34,197 nucleotides of DNA from the NCBI GenBank assembly GCA_030604195.1, contig JAUVWI010000035.1, positions 1 to 34,197 on the forward strand, written 5' to 3'. The DNA is from Spirochaetales bacterium (GTDB lineage Bacteria > Spirochaetota > Spirochaetia > SZUA-6 > DRHE01). The translations under genes were made by a program, and so were the position numbers. The number at the start of each line of letters is the position of its first letter. Within the stretch, counting starts at the first letter, position 1. The notes below the pieces were generated by a model. That model saw only the letters and a program-made list of their open reading frames with translations. It did not search any database and was not told where the DNA came from. Shown one piece after another: positions 22,786 through 31,554 of the stretch.

Positions 22786-24450
22786 GTGAAAGTAGCCTTA
22801 GGTCAGGTCAATCCCAAAATCGGAGATTTTCAAGGCAATGGCGACAAGATACTTGATTATATAAAACAAGCGGTCGAGCTTGGGGCGGAGCTGGTTGTCT
22901 TTCCCGAACTCTGTTTGTGCGGTTATCCCCCTATGGATCTTCTGGATCAAGTCTCTTTTGTGGAGAAAAACCTTGAAAACCTGCACCGTATCCAGCGTAA
23001 AATGCCGGGCAGAATTGGTGTGATTCTTGGTTATGTGGACCGTAACCGGTCAAATTCCGGCAAGCAGCTGGTTAATGCTGCCTCCCTGCTCTTCAACCGG
23101 AAGGTGGTATTCAGCATGAGTAAATCCCTGCTTCCCACTTATGATGTTTTTGATGAGGCTCGCTATTTTGAACCAGCCGCTTGCAGAAGGGTCTTTGATT
23201 TCAAAGGTGAATTAATCGGTCTGGCTATTTGCGAGGATCTCTGGTGGGAGAAGCAAGCTGAGGCTGGAAGTCTTTATCCCCTTGATCCGGTTAAAGAGCT
23301 TTTGGATCAGGGGGCTACCCTGATTATTTCACCCTCTGCTTCCCCCTTTCATTCCGGAAAACACCGGACCCGCCTTGAATTGATCTCACGGATAGGCAAG
23401 ACGGCTGGAGTGCCGGTGGTCTATGTAAATATGGTTGGCGGCAATGACAGCCTGGTCTTTGACGGACAGTCCCTGGTCACCTCTAATGAGGGAAAGTTGA
23501 TCTTTCTGGGTAAGGGCTTTGAGGAAGAGCTCGCATTAGTAGAAGTGGCCGGCTGCGGTAAGAGCAGTTCTCCGGGGGGCAACCCTGACCAGGTCGAGTT
23601 GAAGCTGCGGAATGACAGCTATGGCGAGCTGGAGAGGGCGCTCATACTGGGGTTAAGGGATTATGTAAAAAAATGCGGCTTTGAGAGGGTACACCTGGGA
23701 CTTTCCGGGGGAATTGACTCAGCCGTAGTGGCCGTTTTAGCGGTACGGGCTCTGGGGAGCAAGCAGGTTAAGGTATTTGCCCTGCCCTCCGGGTATTCCT
23801 CTGAGGGCAGTATCGTAGATGCGGGCAGGCTGGCAGCTAATCTGGGCATAACCTTAAATCAGATTCCGATTGAACCCCTCTTTCAAAGCTTTTTAGGATC
23901 TTTAAAGGATACCTTTGTTGGAAAAGATACAGATGTAACCGAGGAGAATCTCCAGGCTCGTATCCGTGGTACCCTGCTCATGGCTTACAGCAACAAATTC
24001 AATTCCCTGCTGTTGGCTACAGGCAATAAATCTGAGCTGGCCACCGGCTATTCAACCTTGTATGGTGATATGTGCGGCGGCCTTGCCGTTATCGGCGACC
24101 TGTTGAAAACCGAGGTATATGGATTGGCGCGAAGCATGAACCGTGATAAGGAGATTATACCGGAGGAAATCCTGACCAAACCTCCTTCAGCGGAGCTCCG
24201 GCCCGGTCAGGTTGACCAGGACAGCCTGCCGCCCTATGAGCTTTTAGATCGTATTTTGAGCCTCTATCTGATTGATAATTTAGACAGCGCCGGGATTACT
24301 GAGCAGGGATTACCCGCTGACCTGGTAAACAGGGTTATCACCCTGGTGGAAAGGGCGGAATACAAGCGCAGGCAGGCGCCACCGGTTATAAAGGTCAGTG
24401 CCAGGGCCTTTGGCACGGGCAGGCGCATTCCCATTGCCCGCACCATTTAA
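22786..24450 (+). CDS. nadE: Glutamine-dependent NAD+ synthetase
   Basis: This 554-residue two-domain enzyme makes NAD+ from deamido-NAD+, ATP and glutamine in the cytoplasm. The N-terminal nitrilase-type glutaminase domain shows its Glu-Lys-Cys triad at E41 (VVFPELCLCGYPP), K113 (MSKSLLPTYD) and C149 (LAICEDLWW). The C-terminal synthetase domain has the ATP-pyrophosphatase loop S307-GGIDS and GNKSELATGYSTLYGDMCGG. The length is normal for the two-domain form. The start is GTG at 22786, ten bases after GGGAGGAG. Confidence 0.95.
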   Translation: MKVALGQVNPKIGDFQGNGDKILDYIKQAVELGAELVVFPELCLCGYPPMDLLDQVSFVEKNLENLHRIQRKMPGRIGVILGYVDRNRSNSGKQLVNAASLLFNRKVVFSMSKSLLPTYDVFDEARYFEPAACRRVFDFKGELIGLAICEDLWWEKQAEAGSLYPLDPVKELLDQGATLIISPSASPFHSGKHRTRLELISRIGKTAGVPVVYVNMVGGNDSLVFDGQSLVTSNEGKLIFLGKGFEEELALVEVAGCGKSSSPGGNPDQVELKLRNDSYGELERALILGLRDYVKKCGFERVHLGLSGGIDSAVVAVLAVRALGSKQVKVFALPSGYSSEGSIVDAGRLAANLGITLNQIPIEPLFQSFLGSLKDTFVGKDTDVTEENLQARIRGTLLMAYSNKFNSLLLATGNKSELATGYSTLYGDMCGGLAVIGDLLKTEVYGLARSMNRDKEIIPEEILTKPPSAELRPGQVDQDSLPPYELLDRILSLYLIDNLDSAGITEQGLPADLVNRVITLVERAEYKRRQAPPVIKVSARAFGTGRRIPIARTI

Positions 24451-24473
24451 GAAACTTTTATGGGGTTGGCTGC

Positions 24474-25169
24474 TTGAAATATATCTATTGGGTCGATTCC
24501 CTGAGCAATCCGGTTTTCCCTCCTGATCTTGAACCCGATCGTGACGGCCTGATCGCTGCGGGCGGTGAACTCAGCGAGCGGGTGCTGATAGAGGCCTACA
24601 GCAAGGGGATTTTTCCCTGGTATAACGGGCCCCCGGTAATGTGGTTTTCGCCGGACCCCCGCCTGCTTCTCTATCCTGATGATTTCCATATTCCCGCACG
24701 GTTGGTCCGCTTGCTGCGCCGGCAAACTTTTACAGTACGGTTCGATTATGATTTCAGCCGGGTAATAGCCCACTGTGCCGAGGTGCCGAGAAAAGGTGAT
24801 GCCGGCACCTGGATTGACCCCCAATTTGAGGCTGCCTATACCAGGCTGCACCGGCTTCATCTTGCCCATTCTGTATCTGTATATCAGGGGGATGAGCTCT
24901 GCGGCGGGCTCTATGGAGTTTCCCTGGGACGGGCCTTCTTTGGGGAGTCCATGTTTTCTCTAAAAGCGAATGCCTCCAAGGTGGCCCTCTTTTATCTGGT
25001 TGAATGGCTGAAGAAAGAAAATTTCCACTTTATCGATTGCCAGGTACCCACCGAACACCTGGTCCAGCTTGGCGCTGTGGAAATATCACGCACTTCCTTC
25101 CTGGATCAGCTTGCCCGGGCGCTTGAGTATCCAACGCATAACTATTGCTGGCGCCATCCGTTAACTTGA
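24474..25169 (+). CDS. aat: Leucyl/phenylalanyl-tRNA--protein transferase
   Basis: This 231-residue enzyme adds Leu or Phe to proteins with N-terminal Arg or Lys, marking them for ClpAP. Visible family motifs are FPPDLEPDRDGLIAAGGELS, YSKGIFPWYNG, PVMWFSPDPRLLL, GLYGVSLGRAFFGESMFS and FIDCQVPTEHLVQLGA. The start is TTG at 24474; the only nearby ATG (24460) is out of frame and closes after five codons, overlapping this start. It follows nadE by 23 bases and may be in its operon. Confidence 0.95.
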   Translation: MKYIYWVDSLSNPVFPPDLEPDRDGLIAAGGELSERVLIEAYSKGIFPWYNGPPVMWFSPDPRLLLYPDDFHIPARLVRLLRRQTFTVRFDYDFSRVIAHCAEVPRKGDAGTWIDPQFEAAYTRLHRLHLAHSVSVYQGDELCGGLYGVSLGRAFFGESMFSLKANASKVALFYLVEWLKKENFHFIDCQVPTEHLVQLGAVEISRTSFLDQLARALEYPTHNYCWRHPLT

Positions 25170-25207
25170 CAGCAGTCTTTTTATTTATCATCTTCAATTA
25201 TAAGAAA

Positions 25208-26578
25208 ATGAAAAGTCTAAACAATACGAAAACATTCTTAAAACGCTTAGGAAAGGAATTCCAGCGGGATGGGTGTTTAGAGAGGGCGGCAGGGCTTTCC
25301 TTTACCAGTTTACTTGCTTTGGTTCCACTGTCTGCGCTTATCTTTTCTCTTTTATCCTCATTTGGTTCTTTCAAAGATGTATTAGAGGATATTAACAGTA
25401 TGCTCATAAAGCAATTTCTCCCTGCAAGCCAGGGGGTTGTAATGGAGTATATTAACAGTTTCGTAGAAAATACCCAGGCCCTGGGCGCCGTTGGGCTCTT
25501 TTTCTTTTTAATCACCGCTGTATTTCTCTTTAATACAATACATAATAACTTTAATGCTATTTGGGGAAGCAAATCTAATGCTCTGTCACTAAGAAGGCTG
25601 GCAACGTATGTTTCTGTCCTTATAGTAGGAAGTTTTCTGGTAAGCATAGGGTTAAACCTGACAGAAATGTTTCGGTCTCTTATAGGTCTCTCTAAAATAA
25701 AAGATATTAGCGGGCCCTTCTCTTTTTTATTAGAAATTGTCCCGTCAATTATTCTCTTTTTTGTTTTTTTATTGATGATACTTATTCTGCCGGGCGACAG
25801 GGTATTTTTGAAAAGCGCGCTTATTGGTGCAATTGCGGGAACAGTTCTTTGGGAGCTTGCACGAAAGCTGTTTTTTTTCTGGACTAAGTACGTTATAAGG
25901 ATGTCCGTGATTTACGGGTCTCTGGCAGCTATTCCTATGCTTCTTTTATGGCTTTATATCGCATGGGTTATAGTGTTGTTGTCTTTGGAGATTACGTACG
26001 TACATCAGCATTGGAGCACTGCATGGTCAATTGGAAAGCCGAAAGAAATGAGTTCGGCAGAACGTCTGTTGCTTGGCCTGGATGTATACTTTTTTATTGC
26101 AGAGCGCTATCGTGCCGGGGAGAAGCCGGCATCCAGGTTGGATATATCAAAAGCACTTAACCTTTCTATGGCGGGTATTAACTTCTTCGTGAATAGTTTT
26201 TACAGAGAGAAACTGATACTCTTTACCGGGAAAAATGAGAATAGAGTTGTGCCTTCAAAGTCTCTGGATAGAGTTAAAGTTGGTGATATTGTACAATGTC
26301 TATTTGGTAAGATATCTAATACTGGAGAAAGTAAAAGTGAGGCACATCAGGTTTTCAACGATATCGTTAAGTCTATTAAGGATTCAACTCGAAATGTAAC
26401 TGTAATGGAATATCTTAATACGGGGCGTTATATCAAAAAAACCCCTACTGCACAGATTTTAAATACGGTAACGGATCAATTTAAGCTGGATACGGGAAAA
26501 ATAGGTCTATCTGTATCTAAAAACCTTCAGGCTTTTAAATCGTTTATGAAAAAAATCCGAAATAAAAACCGGGATTGA
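25208..26578 (+). CDS. YihY/BrkB-family inner-membrane protein
   Basis: This protein of about 456 residues has the YihY/BrkB domain over its first 280 residues. It starts with RAAGLSFTSLLALVPLSALIFSLLSSF and has about six hydrophobic segments, including IWGSKSNALSLRRLATYVSVLIVGSFL and the terminal SVIYGSLAAIPMLLLWLYIAWVIVLLSLEI. The last 170 residues are soluble, with a winged-helix-like segment (YRAGEKPASRLDISKALNLSMAGINFFV). The family is an integral membrane protein of uncertain function; the old label ribonuclease BN is not supported. I choose the ATG at 25208 because the upstream in-frame start (25145) lies inside aat. The gene looks more AT-rich than its neighbours. Confidence 0.85.
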   Translation: MKSLNNTKTFLKRLGKEFQRDGCLERAAGLSFTSLLALVPLSALIFSLLSSFGSFKDVLEDINSMLIKQFLPASQGVVMEYINSFVENTQALGAVGLFFFLITAVFLFNTIHNNFNAIWGSKSNALSLRRLATYVSVLIVGSFLVSIGLNLTEMFRSLIGLSKIKDISGPFSFLLEIVPSIILFFVFLLMILILPGDRVFLKSALIGAIAGTVLWELARKLFFFWTKYVIRMSVIYGSLAAIPMLLLWLYIAWVIVLLSLEITYVHQHWSTAWSIGKPKEMSSAERLLLGLDVYFFIAERYRAGEKPASRLDISKALNLSMAGINFFVNSFYREKLILFTGKNENRVVPSKSLDRVKVGDIVQCLFGKISNTGESKSEAHQVFNDIVKSIKDSTRNVTVMEYLNTGRYIKKTPTAQILNTVTDQFKLDTGKIGLSVSKNLQAFKSFMKKIRNKNRD

Positions 26579-26661
26579 AAATCTATATAGTTTCAATGCT
26601 GTCGGCAAAGTCTAAGAAGAGAGATAATTAGCAAATATTTTTAAAATATTCCAAAAAAGAT

Positions 26662-26710
26662 CTTGCACTTATTGTGCCTTAGGGTATAGAGTAGACACAA
26701 GATATTGTGT
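26662..26710 (+). promoter_or_regulatory. NrdR boxes and promoter of the anaerobic RNR operon
   Basis: ACACAAGATATTGTGT (26695-26710) is a perfect fit to a palindromic NrdR box. A degenerate second box sits at 26662-26677 (right half TATTGTGC), 17 bases before it, the pairing expected for NrdR. Between them are TTGCAC (26664-26669) and TATAGA or TAGAGT (from 26685), a plausible promoter. NrdR bound here would block transcription. Confidence 0.8.
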
Positions 26711-26742
26711 TTACTTGGTAGAAAGCAATAAATGTAGAAAGT

Positions 26743-27198
26743 ATGAGATGTCCTTACTGCCTTAATACAAAGCTCAAAGTAGTAGATAAACGGGATGTTG
26801 AAGAACTTGATTATATCAGGCGGCGCAGGGAGTGTCTGGGCTGCGGTAAGCGCTTTACAACTTATGAACGGATTGAGCTTACCGGCTTCAGTATAGTAAA
26901 AAAGGACGGCCGGCGGGAGAACTTTGACCGTCAGAAGCTAATAAGGGGAATTTCGAAGGCCTGTGAAAAGCGGCCGATACCGCGGCAGAATATTGATAAA
27001 CAGGTAGCCGCTATAGAGGGTGAACTTAGAAATAGCGAGCGTAAAGAGATCTCTGCTGATGAGATCGGAAAGCTGGTAATGGCCAGGTTGAGAGAATTGG
27101 ATAAAGTAGCCTATATTCGCTTTGCCTCGGTTTACCGGGAGTTTGCCGATATCAGTTCATTTGAGAGTGAGTTAAAGGATCTTAAGAAAGATCTGTAA
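26743..27198 (+). CDS. nrdR: Transcriptional repressor NrdR
   Basis: This 151-residue repressor has a zinc ribbon with C3, C6, C31 and C34 (MRCPYC, ECLGCGKRFTTYER). An ATP-cone domain follows from about residue 49 (SIVKKDGRRENFDRQKLIRGISKACEKRPI). It senses ATP/dATP and represses ribonucleotide reductase genes. Its own promoter carries NrdR boxes, so it should repress itself together with nrdD and nrdG downstream. No strong Shine-Dalgarno sequence precedes the ATG. Confidence 0.96.
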   Translation: MRCPYCLNTKLKVVDKRDVEELDYIRRRRECLGCGKRFTTYERIELTGFSIVKKDGRRENFDRQKLIRGISKACEKRPIPRQNIDKQVAAIEGELRNSERKEISADEIGKLVMARLRELDKVAYIRFASVYREFADISSFESELKDLKKDL

Positions 27199-27279
27199 GT
27201 AGGTACAGTGCGGGGTTTACCCGTTTTGGACTTTTTAAATATGATCTTAATACAAAAACCTGGGAGGGGAAGGCAAACA

Positions 27280-29409
27280 ATGAAGGGGGTCATACGATCG
27301 ATTAAGAAGAGAGATGGAAGGGTGGTACCCTTTCATTGCGAGAAAATTACCAATGCAATCTGGCAGGCCGTACAGGCCGTGGGTGGAAGGGACAGAAATC
27401 GGGCTGAGGAGCTCTCAGGGGAGATCGGGAGATTGCTCAACCGCAAATATGAACCGGGAGGTGTCCCTTCCGTCGAGCATGTCCAGGATGTGGTGGAGAA
27501 GGTACTCATCGAAAAGGGCCACGCCCAGACGGCCAAAGCCTATATATTATACCGAGAACAACATAAGAATATCCGTGAGGTCACGCAGCTGTTGCGTGAC
27601 ATCTCCATGGTTGAGGATTATATCAACGAAATAGACTGGAGGGTCAAGGAGAACAGCAACATGACCTATTCCCTTCAGGGTTTGAATGTACACATTACTC
27701 AGAAGGTAATAAGCAACTACTGGCTCAACTCTATTTATTCCAAAGAAGTCCGGGAAGCCCATATTAAAGGTGAATTCCATATACATGATCTGGGCACCCT
27801 GGGACCCTATTGTGTAGGCTGGGACCTTCAGGACCTGCTCCTGGTTGGTTTCCGAGGGGTCAGGGGAAAGATCGAGAGCAATCCGGCTAATCATTTCGAT
27901 GTAGCCCTGATGCAGATAGTAAACTTTCTCTATACCCTGCAAGGTGAGGCAGCGGGGGCTCAGGCCTTTTCCAATTTCGATACTCTGCTCGCCCCTTTTG
28001 TCAGACATGATAAACTGGACTATAAAGCGGTAAAGCAATCCATTCAGAAGTTTCTATTTAATATGAATGTTCCCACAAGGGTGGGCTTTCAAACTCCATT
28101 CACCAATATTACCCTTGACCTCACCGTGCCTGAGTATTTGAAAAAGCAGCCGGTCATAATCGGCGGCCAGGCCGGGGAAGAGACCTATGGTGATTTTCAA
28201 GCAGAGATGGATCTTATTAACCGGGCCTTTGCCGAAGTAATGCAGGATGGCGATGCCAGCGGCCGGCCATTTACCTTTCCCATACCTACCTATAATATCA
28301 CCAAAGATTTTCCCTGGCACAAGCTTGAATATAACGCGATCTGGGAGATGACTGCCAAGTACGGCATACCCTATTTTTCCAATTTTATTAATTCGGAACT
28401 GAAACCGGATGATGTCAGGAGTATGTGCTGCAGGCTACGGCTCGATAAACGGGAATTGAAGATGAGGGGCGGTGGATTGTTCGGCTCCAACCCCCTCACC
28501 GGCTCCGTGGGTGTGGTTACCATTAACCTGCCGCGTATTGCCTTTGAAGCGGATACAGAAAAAGAATTTTTTGCTATCCTCTCCAGCCGTATGGAACTGG
28601 CTAAGGAAAGCCTGGGGGTAAAGCGCCGGGTGCTGGAGGAATTTACCGATAGGGGACTCTATCCCTACAGTAAATTCTATTTAAGACATATTAAGGAATC
28701 CTTCAAGCAGTACTGGAAGAATCACTTTTCCACCATCGGCATAATCGGTATGAGTGATGCCCTGTTGAACTTTAAGGGCCATGAAATAAGCCGGCCTGAA
28801 GGCAGCGCTTTTGCCGAGAGGGTAATGGATTTTATCAGGGAAAAGTTAGCCGATTTCCAGGAAGAAACCGGCAACATTTTCAACCTGGAAGCTACGCCTG
28901 CCGAGGGAACCAGTTACCGTCTGGCCAGGCTGGATAAAAAGGAGTATCCGGAACTTAAAATATACAACCAGCAACATAATAGCAATGGCAAGGCAGCGCC
29001 CTATTATACCAACTCCACCCAACTCCCTGTTGGTTTTACCGACGATGTCTTCGAAGCTCTGAAGCTCCAGGACGGACTGCAGTCTAAATATACCGGCGGT
29101 ACGGTTATGCACTGCTTTCTGGGGGAAAGCATGCCCTCCATCGAGGCCACCAGGAGCCTGGTGAAAACCATAGCTGAGAATTTCCATTTGCCCTACTATA
29201 CTTTAACGCCTACTTTTAGTATCTGCGAGCAGCACGGCTACATAAAGGGTGAGCACGAAAACTGCCCTCAGTGCGACAGCAAATGCGAAGTATGGTCAAG
29301 GTCGGTAGGTTATCTGCGCCCTGTGGATCAGTGGAACAAAGGAAAGCAGGAAGAGTTTCAGGACAGGAAAACCTTTGACCGCCAGTTAAAAGCCCAGGCA
29401 TTGAAATAA
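27280..29409 (+). CDS. nrdD: Anaerobic ribonucleoside-triphosphate reductase (class III)
   Basis: This protein of about 709 residues reduces ribonucleoside triphosphates to deoxy forms without oxygen, using a glycyl radical. An N-terminal ATP-cone (MKGVIRSIKKRDGRVVPFHCEKITNAIWQA) is followed by the NrdD catalytic core (FHIHDLGTLGPYCVGWDLQDLL, GFQTPFTNITLDL). A C-terminal zinc site follows (CEQHGYIKGEHENCPQCDSKC), then the glycyl-radical segment RSVGYLRPVDQWNKGK, with the radical Gly 33 residues from the end. I place the start at 27280, after GGGAGGGGAAGG, rather than at the GTG at 27208, which adds 24 non-family residues. It lies between nrdR and nrdG. Confidence 0.95.
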   Translation: MKGVIRSIKKRDGRVVPFHCEKITNAIWQAVQAVGGRDRNRAEELSGEIGRLLNRKYEPGGVPSVEHVQDVVEKVLIEKGHAQTAKAYILYREQHKNIREVTQLLRDISMVEDYINEIDWRVKENSNMTYSLQGLNVHITQKVISNYWLNSIYSKEVREAHIKGEFHIHDLGTLGPYCVGWDLQDLLLVGFRGVRGKIESNPANHFDVALMQIVNFLYTLQGEAAGAQAFSNFDTLLAPFVRHDKLDYKAVKQSIQKFLFNMNVPTRVGFQTPFTNITLDLTVPEYLKKQPVIIGGQAGEETYGDFQAEMDLINRAFAEVMQDGDASGRPFTFPIPTYNITKDFPWHKLEYNAIWEMTAKYGIPYFSNFINSELKPDDVRSMCCRLRLDKRELKMRGGGLFGSNPLTGSVGVVTINLPRIAFEADTEKEFFAILSSRMELAKESLGVKRRVLEEFTDRGLYPYSKFYLRHIKESFKQYWKNHFSTIGIIGMSDALLNFKGHEISRPEGSAFAERVMDFIREKLADFQEETGNIFNLEATPAEGTSYRLARLDKKEYPELKIYNQQHNSNGKAAPYYTNSTQLPVGFTDDVFEALKLQDGLQSKYTGGTVMHCFLGESMPSIEATRSLVKTIAENFHLPYYTLTPTFSICEQHGYIKGEHENCPQCDSKCEVWSRSVGYLRPVDQWNKGKQEEFQDRKTFDRQLKAQALK

Positions 29410-29420
29410 TCGGCCGGCCG

Positions 29421-30125
29421 GTGATCTTCAAAGGATGGCAGAAGACTTCGCTTATTGAATATCCCGGCAGGATCTGCACCGTGCTTTTCACCGGCGGCTG
29501 TAACTTCCGCTGTCCCTACTGTTACAACCGGGAGCTGGTGGTTGGCTGCCGGAAACTGCCGGATATAGAATCTGAAGAAGTCATAAACTATCTTAAGCGC
29601 AACCTCAAGCTCTATCAGGCGGTAATGGTAACCGGGGGTGAGCCCACCCTTAACCGGGAGTTGCCTGAATTTTTAGGTAAAGTGAAGGAACTGGGCCTTT
29701 CCTGTGGCCTGGAAAGTAATGGCAGCAATCCCGATTTGCTTGAAAGCCTGGTTGATCGGGAACTTGTTGATTTTTCAGCCATGGATATCAAAGCCCCGCT
29801 GGCCATAGAAAAATACTCCCGGGCAAGCGGCGTACGGAGCAGCAGGCTCCTGGCCAGGGTAGAGAGAAGCATAGAGCTGATAATGGGCTCCGCTTTAGAA
29901 TATGAGTTCAGGACCACTATTGCGCCCGGCATAACCAGCTGTGGTGATCTGCTTGCGATCGGCAGGAGGATTAAAGGGGCAAAGAGGTATGTGCTGCAGC
30001 AGTATGTTCCCGGCGAGGTATTGAATAAGAAGTTAAATGAGGTTATGCCCCTGTCCTCAGAAGAGCTTCTGCAGGTAAGGGATAAGCTATCCGGTTTGGT
30101 TGAAGTCTGTGAAGTGAGGCTGTAG
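29421..30125 (+). CDS. nrdG: Anaerobic RNR-activating radical SAM protein
   Basis: This 234-residue radical SAM enzyme generates the glycyl radical on NrdD. The cluster motif is C27-NFR-C31-PY-C34 in FTGGCNFRCPYCYN, with the GGEPT motif near residue 75 (MVTGGEPTLNREL). It is the longer NrdG type with a full radical SAM half-barrel. The start is GTG at 29421, 12 bases after nrdD. Its last 24 codons are present again, with changes, at 31471-31554, so the current 3' end may have been supplied by an inserted cassette. Confidence 0.93.
   Translation: MIFKGWQKTSLIEYPGRICTVLFTGGCNFRCPYCYNRELVVGCRKLPDIESEEVINYLKRNLKLYQAVMVTGGEPTLNRELPEFLGKVKELGLSCGLESNGSNPDLLESLVDRELVDFSAMDIKAPLAIEKYSRASGVRSSRLLARVERSIELIMGSALEYEFRTTIAPGITSCGDLLAIGRRIKGAKRYVLQQYVPGEVLNKKLNEVMPLSSEELLQVRDKLSGLVEVCEVRL
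30048..30119 (+). repeat. nrdG 3'-end repeat, copy 1
   Basis: This is the 3' end of nrdG, encoding LSSEELLQVRDKLSGLVEVCEV. It matches 31471-31542 at 58 of 72 positions by hand alignment without gaps. Confidence 0.85.
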
Positions 30126-30146
30126 GACCAGGCAGTATTCCCTGCT

Positions 30147-30332
30147 TTAGCGCCGTAAAAAGGAATCGTTCTTGACCACTCCGATCATCAGGGTCATGTC
30201 ATCAAGTGAATAGCCGGGCAGCACGTGGATCGGCTTGTTGCGATATGTGAAGTTGGCGTTGAACTCCCATTTACCCCGCATCAGGCTTATGCCGCCGAAG
30301 CCTCCGTGACCGATTGAACGTGTGTCCGCTGA
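30147..30332 (-). pseudogene. C-terminal fragment of an unknown gene
   Basis: The minus-strand frame is open for 61 codons to a TAA at 30147-30149 and reads, in part, RSIGHGGFGGISLMRGKWEF, NANFTYRNKPIHVLPGYSL and DDMTLMIGVVKNDSFLRR. It has no start codon in a sensible place and is preceded by an in-frame stop. The aromatic/polar alternation and Gly content look like the last strands of a beta-barrel or similar beta protein, but I cannot name the family. It lies in the 305-bp gap between nrdG and the broken ATPase; the rest of the gap (30333-30423) is AT-rich with no gene. Confidence 0.5.
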
Positions 30333-30423
30333 TTATGCAGGTTAGAGTTCTGTTTTTAGATTATTCGTTACGAAAATGTGCATACACGCCAATTATTAGA
30401 ACCAATATTGACAATGTATGAAC

Positions 30424-31464
30424 ATATCAGGTGGGAAAAACTTACTCAATCCTGGAATTCGGGAAAAAAGCTTACTCTCATGTAGCGTATTTTAATTTTG
30501 AGGAGGACGAAAATCTTAACTCTCTATTTTCAGGAGATATAAATCCTGAGCGGATTATTTCAACTCTATCTCTATCCAGCGGGATAAAGATAGAGAAAGG
30601 AAAAACCCTGATATTTTTTGATGAAATTCAAGAATCTAACCGTGCCTTGATGTCTCTTAAGTATTTTGCAGAAAAAGCTGCAGATTATCATGTCGCTGCA
30701 GCAGGATCTCTATTAGGAATACAATTATCAAGGCCTGGTTCATTTCCGGTGGGAAAGGTGAAATTCTTAACTCTATACCCGTTATCGTTTTATGAATTTT
30801 TAGATGCTATAGAAGAATCTAACCTGCGTACGTTTCTTGAAAATAAAAAGGATTTTTCACCAATCCCGGATATTATTCATAATAAGCTTATTGATTATCT
30901 AAAAATCTACTACATCATTGGCGGGATGCCTGAGAGTATAGAAACATATATACAAACAGGTGAGAGTACGAGTTGCCGGGTAGTGCAGCAGGAAATTCTT
31001 AAAGCGTATCTGATTGATTTTTCCAAGCATGTTGATGCAACTGATATCCCGAAAGTATCAGCTATCTGGAATTCACTCCCTGCTCAATTGGCAAAGGAGA
31101 ATAAGAAGTTCATCTATAATCTTGTTCGCGAAGGTGCAAGAGCACGAATGTATGAAGATGCTCTTGCCTGGCTTGAGCTTTCAGGGCTTATCTATTGTGT
31201 TCGAGAGGCTGCTGCTGCGCGTATTCCACTTCGTTCCTATGCTTCTTCAAAGGCCTTTAAAATCTACATGCTTAGGGAAAGAAGGATATTGTTCCTCTTG
31301 AGGTAAAAGCAGCGAAGAATACCAAGAGCAAAAGCCTGAAAACATATGGAGATATAATGAAGGCAGATAGGCTTTTCAGAACCAGTCTGCTCAATTTTGC
31401 CCATGACGGCAAAATCTGCAACATTCCCCTGTATGCAGTCAGGAATATAGTGGAACTGGCTTAG
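30424..31464 (+). pseudogene. Broken AAA ATPase of the DUF4143 type
   Basis: The longest frame (30431-31306, 291 codons) begins inside the Walker A motif: YQVGKTYSILEFGKKA, where intact members have about 40 residues before ARQVGKT. It has the Walker B IFFDEIQESNRALMSLKYF and the middle region YYIIGGMPESI. The frame breaks after SSKAFKIYML. Another frame then continues the same family's end, DIVPLEVKAAKNTKSKSLKTYGD to IPLYAVRNIVELA, stopping at 31464. About 75 residues between these two parts are missing. So the gene has lost its N-terminus, part of its C-terminal DUF4143 domain and its frame. Intact members are accessory ATPases common in anaerobes. Confidence 0.85.
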
Positions 31465-31470
31465 GTTATA

Positions 31471-31554
31471 CGCCTGTCCGTGGCAGAGCTTCTACAGGTA
31501 AGTGATAAGCTGGCCGGCTTAGTTGAAGCGTGTGAAGTGAAGAATATTTATTAA
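31471..31554 (+). pseudogene. Displaced nrdG 3' end (second copy)
   Basis: An open frame without a start reads LSVAELLQVSDKLAGLVEACEVKNIY and stops at TAA 31552-31554. It matches the NrdG C-terminus LSSEELLQVRDKLSGLVEVCEVRL. It directly abuts the stop of the convergent ankyrin gene (31555). Conservation of the frame despite about 19% nucleotide difference suggests a tail from a separate nrdG lineage rather than a fresh duplication. Confidence 0.8.
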
